DNA from: Spirometra erinaceieuropaei
Taxonomy: Eukaryota > Platyhelminthes > Cestoda > Diphyllobothriidea > Diphyllobothriidae
Direction: 5' to 3'
Assembly (NCBI GenBank): GCA_902702965.1
Contig: CACRXP010000148.1
Coordinates: forward strand, 972,786-1,036,785
Length of the DNA: 64,000 bases
How positions within the stretch are numbered: position 1 is the first letter of the stretch; each line of letters starts with the position of its first letter. A program made the translations under genes and the position numbers. Under the pieces are notes generated by a model. That model was not told where the DNA came from and searched no databases. It saw only the letters and a list, made by a program, of their open reading frames with translations. Shown piece after piece: positions 10,461 to 21,754 of this stretch.

Positions 10461-10950
10461 ACTACTGTGGAAATTCAGTCTCTATTCAGCAAGGTATGAT
10501 GCGCCGTCAGAACAAGGCATGCCTATATTCAGCACCAAGATCTGAGTACTGTGAATTGCAGGCGATAGAACGAATCTCCCTGGTGGAGATTCATGATTAA
10601 CTGGACAAGGATTAGCTAGGGTATAGGCCAGAGTTGGAGCTAGCTCCGCATTGAGAGGTAGCATGAGACTGCCGAGACGCGTTTATTAATTATCTTGCTT
10701 TCCAGGGGCTTACGTCTACAATCCATTTCCTGAAACTGGAAACGCACATCGTTGTCCGGTTATGCATTAATCAGCCGAGTTTCATTATCCTGAATTCCTC
10801 CTTGAATTCATTGGCGAGAGATTTGTTTGTTTCGGCTGATTCTAAATTCTCAACGTCCCTGTTAAAAGCCCTCTTTGGCGGATGCAGTGAACTTAAAGAA
10901 TCTGATTGTCTGAGGCTTCCAAACACTTTATTTTCTTTGATTTTTGATTT
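10461..10950. other. no recognisable feature; possible LTR remnant
   Basis: No protein or repeat match is visible. If the gypsy fragment at 11.3-11.6 kb once had its 3' LTR on this side, the LTR would lie around here. I cannot recognise TG...CA ends. Confidence 0.3.
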
Positions 10951-10951
10951 C

Positions 10952-11003
10952 GGACAGTTATCGTTCGACGTTTGAGTTTTCGTTATCCTCTCGATCGTGA
11001 TTG
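10952..11003 (+). repeat. 52-bp direct repeat, left copy
   Basis: This 52-base block (starting GGACAGTTATCG and ending TCTCGATCGTGATTG) recurs at 11651-11702 with only two differences. The copies bracket a gypsy pol tail and start 699 bp apart. The surrounding DNA does not match. It is probably a fragment of the retrotransposon's LTR or another terminal repeat. Confidence 0.75.
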
Positions 11004-11288
11004 TAGAGTTGTAGCGAGCGCTAAAGACAGAACCGTCAATCCCAGACTATGAAAATCAGGATAAGACCAGAGTTATGGAAGAATTAATAATCAAATGTCA
11101 AACGACCTGACAATCCCACTCATGCCAAGCGCGCCGCGTCGAGTTGTGTTCATTCCATTCAGTTAAACAACCAGTAAGTTCAAGAATGAAGAACAGGTAC
11201 GGAAAGGCAAGATAGTCTGGCGCCTCGGCACAGTTCCCCCTCCGAGACCGGAGGGCGGCGAAAACCACGCCGAGGGATATGTACAAGA

Positions 11289-11648
11289 CTAAAAGCAATG
11301 AGTGACCAACCGATCAGGAAAGTGTACATGACGACCACTGCGAGTGATATATACAGGGTCCGTAGACGAGTGAATACATCTGGTGGCGGAAGTGTTGGAG
11401 TTGGTGGTGGCAGTCGTAGGTAGCGGACAGGAGGGCAGAGGGAAAATACGGGACGGTGGAATGGAGGCTGCAGGTGGGGAAGCAGAGTGTAGAGGACCAA
11501 AGGGCTCATCCGGAGGCGTGTCAGGGACGGCAGCCTTGAGGCGGTCCACACTCACGACCTCTTCACTACTGTCGCACCGAATGCGGAAAGTCTTCATCCC
11601 GCGACAGAATGGGCCGTCATAGGGCGGTTCCAGAGGCCGCCCTACATT
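11289..11648 (-). pseudogene. Ty3/gypsy-like pol C-terminus (integrase tail)
   Basis: The minus strand encodes VGRPLEPPYDGPF, then MKTFRIRCDSSEEVVSVDRL. A Pro/Ser/Thr-rich stretch follows, and the frame ends YITRSGRHVHFPDRL just before a stop. PPYDGPF, VSVDRLKxA and the terminal TRSGR-V-P-R motif are hallmarks of the C-terminal end of Ty3/gypsy pol, after the integrase core. The catalytic integrase, RNase H and reverse transcriptase are absent, so it is a 3' fragment of an element transcribed right to left. The frame is open over about 119 codons. The right border at about 11649 coincides with a copy of the 52-bp repeat. Confidence 0.75.
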
Positions 11649-11650
11649 TT

Positions 11651-11702
11651 GGACAGTTATCGCTCGACGTTTGAGTTTTCGTTATCGTCTCGATCGTGAT
11701 TG
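11651..11702 (+). repeat. 52-bp direct repeat, right copy
   Basis: It matches 10952-11003 at 50 of 52 positions. It is fused to the coding tail of the gypsy fragment on its left and followed almost at once by a SINE on its right. A deletion between the 5' LTR and pol would give this layout. Confidence 0.75.
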
Positions 11703-11703
11703 A

Positions 11704-11900
11704 GGCAATAGGCCCGTGGATAAATGGTAGAGCATCGCAACCAATGACTAAAGATCCCCAGTCGAAATCTCAGGTATTCCACACCTGGGGTTCACCTATG
11801 ACTGCCTGATGGGGCTAACGAGCCAGAAATGGACAGTTCGGTCTCCCTGGTATTTGTCGATTTTACTTTAACCGCCTATACTGCTTGATGCGATTGGACT
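11704..11900 (+). repeat. tRNA-derived SINE copy
   Basis: In + orientation the head contains GTGGATAAATGGTAGAGC (A-box region) and CAGTCGAAATCTCAGG (B-box region). The tail contains TATGACTGCCTGATGGGGCT, AGCCAGAAATGG, GGTCTCCCTGGTATTTGTCG and CCGCCTATACTG. The head and tail order matches the minus-strand copies, so orientation differs but structure is the same. Confidence 0.7.
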
Positions 11901-11974
11901 GTCTGCGAGGGTTATGGTTTGAGCCACAAGGCACCAGTGGGCAAGCACGCTCCGTAAACTGATCGGTGGGCGGT

Positions 11975-12863
11975 CATATACTATAATTTAGGAGTGCGTT
12001 TCTAATTCAGAAAGTTGGTCAAGAAGGACTGAAATATTAATTATCATGCGGCATAATCCTAAGATATTCCATCCAGGTCTGGATTCCGGCCTTTGAGTAA
12101 ACTCCTTTCCAACCACCTGCCAAGACTACACTTCGCAAAAAATGATTACTTGGGTAATATGAATTCATCTAATTTATTTTCGATGTTATAATAAACTCAG
12201 ACATATTTTGCGAAAAAATGCGCAAAAACATTCTTTTTTGTATTTATTTGGGGGAAAATTACGTCCTCTAAATTTTATTCTTCGAGGAATGTTTCCTTAA
12301 GAAATCCACAGTCATGAGACTTTAACAACCGTGAATTGTCCATTCATAAAGCATCATATCTGCCCATTAATTAATGCTGTTCATAAAATACACACCATAT
12401 CTCACACTCATTACAAAAGTTTGTGAGTTCTGCATGACCCCTTAATAGCATATATACATCTACGATTCTGTTTACACGAAAAATATACAGTTTGCATTTT
12501 GAAAACCCTGAATGCAAGTGTAACGGCAGGTCTGGCTCAAAATTATTCGGGAATGGAAAAGATTTTTTTCGAAACTAAAAGACCCCCTTTCTTTAGGCGT
12601 AAAATTTGAAGACGTGGTTTACTGCCTTTTGTCTATAAAATATATTTGGATTTATAAGGGCATTAAGAAGAACTTAGAAGAATTCATATTAGTCCTTTTT
12701 TGCAGTGTAGTTCCTTCAGGCGGCCGTAAAGGTCTGTTAAAGGCTGGCATCCTGACGTGACCGAAAGTGTTCGGGATATCACAACCCTACTTAAGTAGCA
12801 CTTTCGAATCGAAAACATAAGTCAGAATTTCAGTCAACATTTCACGAGATAGCACATCTACTG
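11975..12863. mobile_element. foldback MITE, left end eroded
   Basis: The right end (TTCACGAGATAGCACATCTACTG followed by TA) is well preserved. The left end is recognisable only from about GGAGTGCGTTTCTAATTC inwards. Arm landmarks such as CATGCGGCATAATCCTAAGATATT and AAAAAATGATTACTTGGGTA are present. The terminal type on the right is subfamily B (AGCACATCTACTG). Confidence 0.7.
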
Positions 12864-13059
12864 TAGTTCAGTCGGAGTTGTGTACCCACACATATAAGAG
12901 GATGGAGGTATCACAACAATTTCACACCGCATTTACCCGCCAGACGCTAAAAGGACGTCTTAACATCTGAACTCATTCTTCCCATCAGAGAATTCGTCTG
13001 GTTTTAAGGACGCTGTAACAACTTGGTCAAATTGCCGACCAGTGTTTAGATCTGCCAGC

Positions 13060-13930
13060 TGTGCATTACGGCTGGTCGAAAAAAACCTACGGGTGGTGGT
13101 GGTGGCGGCTAGAACAGTTGCAGAAAACTACGTCGAGGTCATGGATGTACGTACTCCATGCATGGTTGCGTGAATCGGCGAAAACCTCGCACCGTACCTG
13201 CTGATAGCGTTTGGGGTACGCACGAAAAGACCGAGGACGGCCAGTGAGTTGCGTGTCATTGGTTCCGCAGACCCAACCCTATCCCCCCCCACCCTCGTTT
13301 TGGCAAAACGTCCCTCAGGCAACGTACTGGGCCCGACATAAACTAGTTTTCATCTGCACCCCATGCATATGAGCCTGGCGGGGGCCAATCAGAGCGCCGT
13401 GTCACCCAGGTGTCTTGAAATCCACCTTCTCAGTGGTACGCGCGTTGTCACGACGGCGACAGCGGGCTAGCAGCAGCAGCAGCAGCGGCGGCGGCGGCGC
13501 GGCCAGGTGAGACGGACAATGGATTATGCTGCTGATGCTGCTGCTGCTGAGTTGTGGTCACGTACGCGCGTGGGAAAAATCAATAGGCTATGAGGGCTTG
13601 CTTGTTTTTACGCCGACACACACGCACTTACGCATACACAGCGCACATTACCAACTAATGGCGACAGCGATAATGTTGGCTGGAACGTGCGAGGGCCGAG
13701 CGAGTAGGGGCGGGTGATGAGTCATCGGACGGTGAGGAGGGGGAGGAGCAGGAGGAGGTGGTGGTGGCTAATGGTGATTTTAGCAGTGATTTTGGCGAAA
13801 AACCGGAGCCGACCGCCTCGTCCTCTCCGCCCCCTAATCATGGCGGCGTCGCAACAGCGAAGGGTGAGAAACGGGTTTTCCCCCACGGAAGAGTCGGAAA
13901 ACCATGGCATTAATCCAGGTCATGACTGAG
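13060..13930 (+). promoter_or_regulatory. GC-rich CpG island with CCAAT motif, possible promoter
   Basis: A sharp GC- and CpG-rich block. It has GGCCAATCAGAGCG (CCAAT motif) near 13383, a CAGCAGCAGCAG run merging into CGGCGGCGG at about 13470-13500, and CCAG|GTGAGA near 13505 that fits a splice donor. AGG/GGT-rich purine runs follow at 13735-13770. An ATG in good context at 13904 opens a 90-codon frame that resembles no family I know. A promoter or 5' exon on the + strand is the most economical reading, but nothing proves transcription. A 252-codon minus-strand frame over 13834-14592 was judged spurious. Confidence 0.35.
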
Positions 13931-14495
13931 CTGCCACCCGGAGGACATACAGCGCTCACATTGACAGAGAAAATTTTTAATGTAGAGAAAATGCTGCTGT
14001 TAAGACAAGAAGAAAATGCCACAGCCCTAAGAACGGGCGTGGGATTGACGCCCATGTCAGCGTCGAGGGCTTGCTGTTTAATGATGGCAAATGAGCCCCG
14101 AGGGGTCAATCCAGTCCGCCCTTTTCGTTTTCTGCAAAGCAACCTTGTGGTTACTAAGTTTAAATATAAGTCGTAGATAATATGGTAGTTTGCCGAAGTC
14201 GAGCTGCTTAGGAGAAATGGCCCGCTACACCAGCGGACTCCATTTTCGTGCGACTGCATAGCCATGATCGTATGCGACAGGATGCGAGCACAATAATTCA
14301 AGAGATAAAAGCGTCTGATTTTAATGTTTATTGACTCGAAGTATTCGGGTCCAATAGCTAAAACTGGGTCATCACTGCTAGAATAGCAACTAAACCTCCT
14401 GCATCTACTACCATTCAATGTACGACGGCCTGCGAGGGCAGTACTCGACAAGCAGGTTTGATAGCTCGATCGGTGAAGGCACTTCCAGTCGGTGA
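13931..14495. other. no recognisable feature
   Basis: Overlapping open frames on both strands have no recognisable motifs and no agreement with known families. This is the flank between the GC-rich island and the foldback cluster. Confidence 0.4.
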
Positions 14496-15466
14496 TCGAG
14501 CTTGTGAAATGTTTATCGAATTTCTGAAATGGGCTTTCGATTGCGAAGGCATACCTAGGTAAGTTCGTAAAAACGAACGCTGTGCAGCTCAATCCAAAGA
14601 TATTTCAGTCACGCCAGGATGTCAGCCTTCACATGTGCTTCTTTGCGGCCGCCTGCGAAAATTGCATTCAGCAAAAATGACTACTTAAGCAATACAGTTA
14701 CTTTCCATCGATTTTTGATGTCCTCATAAAGTTAGATATATTTTATAGAAGTCCGTAACCAAATATCTCCTTGTAAAATTTTTGTGACAAAGTCCACCTT
14801 TAAATTTTTTTCTGGGAGGAAGGGCATATTTCAGTTACAAAAGTTTGCTTTTACGAGATTTTTTTAAAACTGTAAAGTGTTCATCCGGATATCATCCTAT
14901 CTGTCCGTTGTTTAAGGCTCCTTATGATGTGTACAACATAGCCCAAGCTCCTTACGAAATATTAGGAGCCCTATGGATGTTTCCCTAACGGCGTAGAAGA
15001 AAACAAAATTTTCCGTACGCAGAAAGGGCACTACTTAAAGACTGTAACCCCTAAATGCAAATGTATTAGCGGATCGTGTTCAAAATTTGTCGTGAATTAA
15101 GAAACTAGTTTGAAATTAAAATATACACCGTTCTAGAGCATACGATTTGAACAAAATGTGCTTTGCTGTCAAATACATGCAAGGAAGCATGCTCCTGACC
15201 ATGATTACTATAAAATACACTCGAATTTATAAGAAAGTCGAAACTCGATTGCATAAAATCATATTACATAACTAGGCATTTCACTCTGAGTGTAGTTTTT
15301 GCAGGCTCTGATAAAAGCTCATTTAAAATCTCACATCCCGGCGTGACCGAAATATCCAGTGACTGTGCTGCACGATTACCAACTTAACAACCCCACTTAG
15401 GAAATCCTTCCCAGTCGCAAACACATTTCAGAATTTTGATTGACATTTCATCGAACCAGTCACTGA
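14496..15466. mobile_element. foldback MITE, subfamily A
   Basis: The left end is CAGTCGGTGATCGAGCTTGT and the right end is CATCGAACCAGTCACTG. The arms contain GAAATGGGCTTTCGATTGCG, AAAAATGACTACTTAAGCAA and GATTTTTGATGTCCTCATAA. The terminal bases are more diverged than in the 16.9-19.1 kb copies. Only 28 bp separates it from the next element. Confidence 0.75.
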
Positions 15467-15494
15467 CGCCCTCATCCACGTCTGGTCGTTTTTA

Positions 15495-16353
15495 CGGTAG
15501 ATTTGCTAACTCACGAAATGTTAATCGGAATTATGAAATGCGTTTTCGACTCGAAAAGACTAAGTAATAAATCTTTTTGCAGCATAATCCCAATATGATG
15601 CAGTCACTCCAGGATGCCGGCTTTTGAATGGATTTCTTTTGGTCGCTCACAAAACCTGCATTCTGTGAAAAATGACTACTTATGTAGTTTGTTTTTTCTC
15701 ATTGGTTTTCTTTGCCCTTAAATATTTTAAATTTATTTTAAGGGCAACATGCACGAAAATATTCACTGTTTTACTTGTTTGATAGAAAGTTACGTCTTCT
15801 TCAGGTTTTATACCTGAAGGAAATATATGGCTAGATTTTAATAAACATTTTTGATTCTCGAGTAATTTTGAACCCTACTCGCCGTTACGCTTACATTCAG
15901 GGCTTCAAATCCACAAGTTTTATATTTTCCATGGACACAAAACCATACATATCTCTACATTATTATGAGGAGATCATACAGAGTTTCATAAAATTTCTTA
16001 TTGGAGTTGAGCAATATTGCAAACTTCAGAAGCATTATTAGTAAATACAGAGGCACGCGGTTGTGTGAACGGCCGTTTTACGGTCTCAAAAATTGCGTGA
16101 TTAGAAACTTTTTGAAACAAAAGTTTCCACCTCCCTCGAGTATAAAAGTTAAAAAGGCATACTTTTTGACCAAATGAGTTCCTTTACAAGCTAGTATCCT
16201 GAAGCAACTGAATTGCCATGGGATTATTCTACGAGATTACTTATATTATTTATTTTTATCCATTTTATTACTTAAGGATATTAATTAATCTTCTAGAGTC
16301 GAAAACGCAGTCCAGAATTTCGCTTAACATCTCATGAGTTAGCACATCTACTA
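15495..16353. mobile_element. foldback MITE, subfamily B, internally shortened
   Basis: It runs from GGTAGATTTGCTAACTCACG, preceded by TA, to ATGAGTTAGCACATCTACTA followed by TA. It is about 859 bp, shorter than the usual 990. The left arm includes CGAAATGTTAATCGG and AAAAATGACTACTTATGTAG. The loop includes TACGGTCTCAAAAATTGCG. The left arm appears truncated internally. Confidence 0.75.
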
Positions 16354-16950
16354 TACACCTTTTTGCCACCAGAGCAAGGGGCGTTTGGGAGAGTGCGATA
16401 GATGCTGTGCAAGCCTGTCTCCCTATCAGCCTATTCCCACGCAAGTCACTGGTGTTGCGCTCACTTCGGGTGACACGCGGCTGGCATCATCGCACACAAC
16501 GGCCAAACTGCCGACCCATCCAATACCCTTGAACTAAGCTTTAATCGGCGGCCCTTCATAGATCAGTCTGTGTCGCAATAGCTCATGCGCTCACAAGGAT
16601 CGGCATGGGCGTGCAGCAATCCGTTCCGAAAAAACCTGGCCGACTGAGATCCAATGAAAAAATCTTGCTTTCAGTCCGGTACTTCAACGATTTTGGAGGT
16701 GATTGTTTTTGACACGCTCTACCGAGCACATTAAAAACATCCGAGAAGGAAATAGTCTTCACTGTTGGGTTTAGGGTCTTCAGGCTCTATCGTTCAGATT
16801 TTTCCATTCTGAATGGTTCTCAGCATACGTTTAACAGCTGTACCTCCCCCTTAACAGCATGATCTACTTAATTTTGTCTTAAAATTGACAAAACGTTGTA
16901 GGACAAAGGACATAGGACAAGGAAGGCGTTCACTCGCCATGTACTATGTA
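16354..16950. other. no recognisable feature
   Basis: Spacer between two foldback elements. No gene, SINE or Penelope sequence was recognised. Confidence 0.45.
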
Positions 16951-17942
16951 CAGTAGATGTGCTAACTCATGAAATGTCAGCCAAAATTTCGAAATGCGTT
17001 CTCGTTTCGAAAAGATTAATAAAGTAGTGTTGTAAAACTAATCATGATGCAGCATAAATCTATAATGATCCAGTTACCTCAAGGTGTCGGCTTTCGAAAG
17101 AACTTATTTTCGGCTGCATGCAAGATCTATACTCTGTAAAAAGTGACTACTTATGTAGCATGCAAGTTTCTCATTGATTTTCAATGCTCTAAAAATTCAA
17201 TTATATTTCATGGAAAACATGCATAAACATATTCATTCTTTTACTTATTCGGTAGAAAATCACGTCTTCTTTCAATTTCACACTCAAAAAAGAGTATAAT
17301 TCGGTTTTAAACAAGTTTCTAATTGTGAGATCTTTTTATACCGTTAAATGGCCATTCATGAAACGTCATGTATCTGCATTTACGAATGTGGCTTCTAAAG
17401 TTAACAATATTGCTCAAATCCACTGCTTCATTTTATGAACCTCATATGGTCTCCTCTTAACACCGTAGAGAAATGCATGGTTTTCCGTACACGGAAAATA
17501 TAAGGCTTGTGGTTTTGAAACCCTGAATGCAAGTGTAACAGCAGGTCGGGTTCAAAATTATTCGGGAATTGGAAAAGTTTTTGAAAACCGAATTATACTC
17601 TTCTTTTCAGTATGAAATTGGAAGAAGACGTGATTTTGTACCGAATAAGAAAAAGAATGAATATTTTTTTGCATGCTTTTCATGAAATATAATTGAATTT
17701 TTAGAGCGTTGAAAATCAATGAGAAACTTGCATGCTACTTAAGTAGTCATTTTTTGCAGAGTATAGATCTCGCATGCAGCCGAAAATAAGTTCTTTCGAA
17801 AGACGACACCCTGAGGTAACTGGGTCCTTATAGATTTATGCTGCATCATGATTAGTTTTACGACACTACTTTATTAATCTTTTCGAAACGAGAACGCATT
17901 TCGAAATTTTGGCTGACATTTCATGAGTTAGCAGATCAACTG
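16951..17942 (+). mobile_element. foldback MITE, subfamily B, well preserved
   Basis: 992 bp starting CAGTAGATGTGCTAACTCAT and preceded by TA. The end is the near-exact complement (ATGAGTTAGCAGATCAACTG). Arms of about 380 bp (16951-17330 and 17560-17942) pair almost throughout. The loop, about 17331-17560, is asymmetric and read here in the direction GATCTTTTTATACCG to GGTCGGGTTCAAAATTATTC; this direction is used as + for the family. No protein is encoded. High arm similarity suggests relatively recent activity or arm-to-arm gene conversion. Confidence 0.9.
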
Positions 17943-18153
17943 TTATCACAGTATCTGGATTGCAAAAATAAATCTTGACAGTCAGAAGGTTCAAGAACAC
18001 AAAAGTTCTGCAATGCCCAAATGACGTGTCCAGGCCTGTCCATCTACTTATTGTTGCTTTGATCACATATGAATGAGTTCAGCAGCATATGGAACGCTGT
18101 GTGTAGCCAAGGTCAGGTTCTAAGGACTCAACCGTGTTCCTGATTCCGACGTA
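17943..18153. other. 211-bp spacer between two opposed foldback elements
   Basis: Short unique-looking segment separating two highly similar elements whose loops lie in opposite directions. No feature was recognised within it. Confidence 0.5.
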
Positions 18154-19149
18154 CAGAAGATGTGCTAACTCATGAAATGTCAACCAAAATTTCGAAATGC
18201 GTTTTCGTTTCAAAAATATAAGTTAAGTATTGTTGTTTAACTAATCATGATGCAGCATAAATCTATAATGATCCAGTTACCACAGGGTGTCCTCTTTCGA
18301 AAGAACTTATTTTCGGCTGCATGCAAGATCTTTACTCTGCCACAAATGACTACTTAAGTAGTAAGCAATTTTTTCATCGATTTTCGATGCCCTTTAAAAC
18401 TCCATTATATTTCATAGAAAACATGCATAAAAATAATCATTTTTTTTACTTATTCGGTAGAAAATCACGTCTTCTTCCAAGTTCACACTCAAAAAAGAGT
18501 ATAATTCGGTTTTTAAAAAACTTTTCTAATTCCCGAATAATTTTGAACCCGACCTGCTGTTACACTTGCATTCAGGGTTTCAAAACTACAAGCTGTATAT
18601 TTTCCTTGTACGGAAAGCCATGCACTTCTCTACGGTGTTAAGAGGAGACCATGTGAGGTTAATAGAATTAAGCAGTGGATTTGAGCAATATTGTTAACTT
18701 TACAAGCCACATTCGTAAATGCAGATACATGACGTTTCATGAACGGCCTCTTAGCGGTATTAAAAAATCTCAAAATTAGAAACTTGTTTAAAACCAAATT
18801 ATACTCTTCTTTTGAGTATGAAATTGGAAGAAGACGTGATTTTCTACCGAATAAGTAAAAGAATGAATATGTTTATGCATGTTTTCCATGAAATATAACT
18901 AAATTTTCAAGGGCATCGAAAATCGATGAGAAAATTGCATACTTCATAAGTAGTCATTTTTTGCAGAGTATGGATCTTTCATGCAGCCGGAAATAAGTTT
19001 TTTCGAAAACCGACACCCTGAGGTAACTGGATCATTAAAGATTTATGCTGCACCATGATTAGTTCTACAACAGTACTTAATTTATCTTTTTGAAACGAGA
19101 ACGCATTTCGAAATTTTGGTCGACATTTCATGAGTTAGCACATCTACTG
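18154..19149 (-). mobile_element. foldback MITE, subfamily B, opposite loop orientation
   Basis: 996 bp starting CAGAAGATGTGCTAACTCAT and ending ATGAGTTAGCACATCTACTG, with TA at both flanks (18152-18153 and 19150-19151). The arms closely match those at 16951-17942. The loop is reversed: here TCCCGAATAATTTTGAACCC comes first and GGTATTAAAAAATCTC comes last. Because the arms are palindromic, only the loop shows that the two copies face opposite ways. Confidence 0.9.
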
Positions 19150-19930
19150 TAGACCTCTCGACCTATTTAACGGGTCAGGCTGTCCGGGGCTAAATTGCCA
19201 AGGGCGCGGAATATGATAGGGAGGTTACCGAATCAAAAACTCAGTTTGGAGTAGGTAAGCCCTTAGAAATATATAGGGCTGGGGCCCGGTTGAAGCGAAG
19301 CATCGAGTATGGTTTTACTAATAATTTACTGATAAGACCACGTTCTATTCCAACCAGCGTTGCAACCTTACACGAATGGTATTTCCTCTCCGAATGCATA
19401 TTTCTAAACGTCCATAAGAGTTTTATTAATTCTGTTCCTTAATACGGCTGCATGCGCGAAACGTCTTCATAAAGAACTGCATTAAACGTTAGTGACTGCT
19501 TTAATGAGTTCTACATGAGAGTCTCAACTCAGTTCTGGCTCGCTGCCTTGGATTCGAAATGTTTTTAGGGACATTACAAGCGTGCTTGTAAACCACTGAC
19601 TGGAGTTGGTGATGTCAACCCAAGTATTCCTATAAGCTTTCGAATGTAGCTTGAAGACTCTTACTTCTAAGTATTTACTCCAAGTCCTGAGGAAACTGAG
19701 GAGAACGCCGAAACTGGGGTGTGGACCAAAAACTCATGGGGAACTCTGAGGGACTCACTAATGAGTCAGACCTCCGAGGCCCGCGAAACGCGTGTGAGCT
19801 TTTAGCCGTGTAGGCAGTAGGCATGCTGTTGTATTTTAGATCAGTTAACATTTTTAAATGGTCCTTCCAATATAATACCCAGAGGAATAAATTATTTTTG
19901 CCCACTGAAATACAATCTTGTAGAAGAAGA
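19150..19930. other. no recognisable feature
   Basis: No gene or repeat was recognised between the foldback element and the partial copy that follows. Confidence 0.45.
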
Positions 19931-19934
19931 CGGC

Positions 19935-20209
19935 TTTTGCTACATAATAACTGAAAAAGTCGTATTTTCCATAAGCCCTCGAGAAAATATGTTCGAATTT
20001 ATAAGCGTACGGAAAATCAGCAGAAAAACCACGCTATTTAAGTAGACATGTTTAACGAACACGCCCCCTAAAACTGCGTCTTGGCGCGACTTAAATATCT
20101 TAGGACTATGCTGCATGGTGAGCAATATTTCAAGCCCTTTAAGCAATCTCTTTTAATTGAGATCGTTTTTCAGAATTTCACACAGACTTTCTCGAGATAT
20201 GGCCTACTG
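19935..20209. mobile_element. foldback MITE, partial and decayed (one arm)
   Basis: One arm is recognisable from landmarks in order: AATTTATAAGCGTACGGAAAATCAG, TATTTAAGTAGACATG, TAGGACTATGCTGCATG, ATTGAGATCGTTTTTCAGAA, and the terminal TCGAGATATGGCCTACTG followed by TA. The other arm is missing. Confidence 0.6.
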
Positions 20210-21560
20210 TATATGGACTTGATTTTTGTTGCCTATGCAAACTCGACAATTTTTGATAGCATGTTTTTGCAAAACATAACCACCCGAAACCATTTTAGGC
20301 GAGCACATTTCCTCGAAAAAATATTAAAAAACTAACTGTAAATTAATAAGCTACTTAAGCTTAAGAGTCACCCGTCGTGAATGCTCAGTGTGGAGGGTTT
20401 CAAAGTGGCTTATTTTAGTGTAACAGGAAATCCTAAAACTTGAGCCTGGGGAGATAAGAACATTCTGAATAGGCAACCGGAAAGGTAAAAATGATTGGGC
20501 GGAATTAGACAAGCAAAGAGGGGAATAGGGAGGTACTCGTGGTTTTCGTGGCCGTAGTCGTACTAAGGTCTTCACCGTGGCCAACATAAAATGAGCCAGG
20601 AAATTTTTCAAAGCTTGGTCCTGCAATGCAGGTAGTATCAATCACCGTGCCAACCTAGATGTGTTCATTACGAATGTCTGCAATCAGGACTCATTATGGC
20701 TTCCTACCACCCCGTGCCGAGTACCGCCAGTTTAGCCAGCCGCAGACCCACAGATCTGACTTCCTCTCTCTTACCCGCCCCCTCTCCCCAGTACAGAAGC
20801 CGTAACCGTTTTCCCTTCCCTTACCTTCCCCTCATCGCTCGAAACCTACCGTACCTCTGTGATCAAACTCCTCTCGCCCACCAGTCGTCTGTCACCGTCT
20901 ATCCTGTCGCGCCAACCGGCCTAGTTTGAAAATCTCACTTTCTCTTTTGTTCACTTTGATATACGACGGGTTGGTACCACTAACGTACAAAATTCACGAA
21001 TACAACTCAATTTTTCAAAGAAATTCATCCTTTTTCGGTATATCCACTCGGAATGCATACTATATTTGTTCTGTAAAATATAATTTTATGGGTATTTTTA
21101 GCAGCTTTCAGCTTATGGGTTTGTAGACTTCTGTTCTCTACGCAAGCTCAATAGCATGCTATTAGAACTTCTGTACTTATTAAAGGACAGTAAATCTCCA
21201 CTACCTCGTTAATCCCTCCTACAAGGGCACGATTAAAAGTGGGCATCAAGAACATACTGGGTAGATAATGGTTGCTAAACAGCAGGGCAAACAACTTAAC
21301 ATGAAATCATCTTCTGCTGAAATATTTCTACATTTCGACACAGCTGTGAAAAACGTAGACCTCGGTGAGATTCGAAGTCAGCTTGAGCACAGCCAACGCT
21401 CTACCAAACCACCTGCTAATTAGCTGAGCCTGGTAGTCATCTGGCGGAACTTACCTTGATTACCTAGGAAATCCTGTTTGGGCAGTCAGTCCAGTGTATC
21501 AGATTTGGTGGATTCCATAGGCTGGGCAGGTAGCTTGACGCAAATATGATTAAACTGACG
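20210..21560. other. no recognisable gene; pyrimidine-rich tract
   Basis: A C/T-rich stretch at about 20755-20925 keeps a 77-codon + frame open, but its composition alone explains that. No motif or family was recognised. The rest is AT-rich and featureless. Confidence 0.4.
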
Positions 21561-21564
21561 GCTC

Positions 21565-21690
21565 CCAATGGGGCCTCGCGACTCAGGTTGTTAGAGCGTT
21601 GGCTGTACTCGGGCCATCTCCCTACTATCTTTGGTTCAAATCCGACCGAGTTGGCCGAGTTTCTCTCAGATGGGCCAGAATGACAAAATA
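21565..21690 (+). repeat. tRNA-derived SINE head
   Basis: It contains GACTCAGGTTGTTAGAGCG (A-box region) and TTTGGTTCAAATCCGACC, a near-consensus B-box (GGTTCAAATCC). The tail is poorly matched to the common SINE tail. This is the cleanest B-box in the window. It is not a functional tRNA, because no acceptor stem closes around it. Confidence 0.6.
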
Positions 21691-21754
21691 CCTACCAAAA
21701 GTTCATACGTTGCTAGGAATATCCTCGATCGCAACTGGCAAAACAACGGATCCA

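Noticed and set aside
13834..14592. 252-codon open frame on the minus strand
   Set aside because: It overlaps a GC-rich island and + strand frames, has no recognisable motif or domain pattern, and runs into the end of a foldback element at 14496-14592. Probably chance.
16951..19149. CRISPR-like or tandem array
   Set aside because: The regular recurrence comes from two 1-kb foldback elements with long arms. There are no short spaced repeats.
20696..20929. 77-codon + strand frame
   Set aside because: The C/T-rich composition keeps the frame open and yields a low-complexity Ser/Pro-rich peptide without recognisable family features.
21565..21690. Possible functional tRNA gene
   Set aside because: A- and B-box-like sequences are present, but no acceptor stem or complete cloverleaf closes around them, so it is treated as a SINE head.
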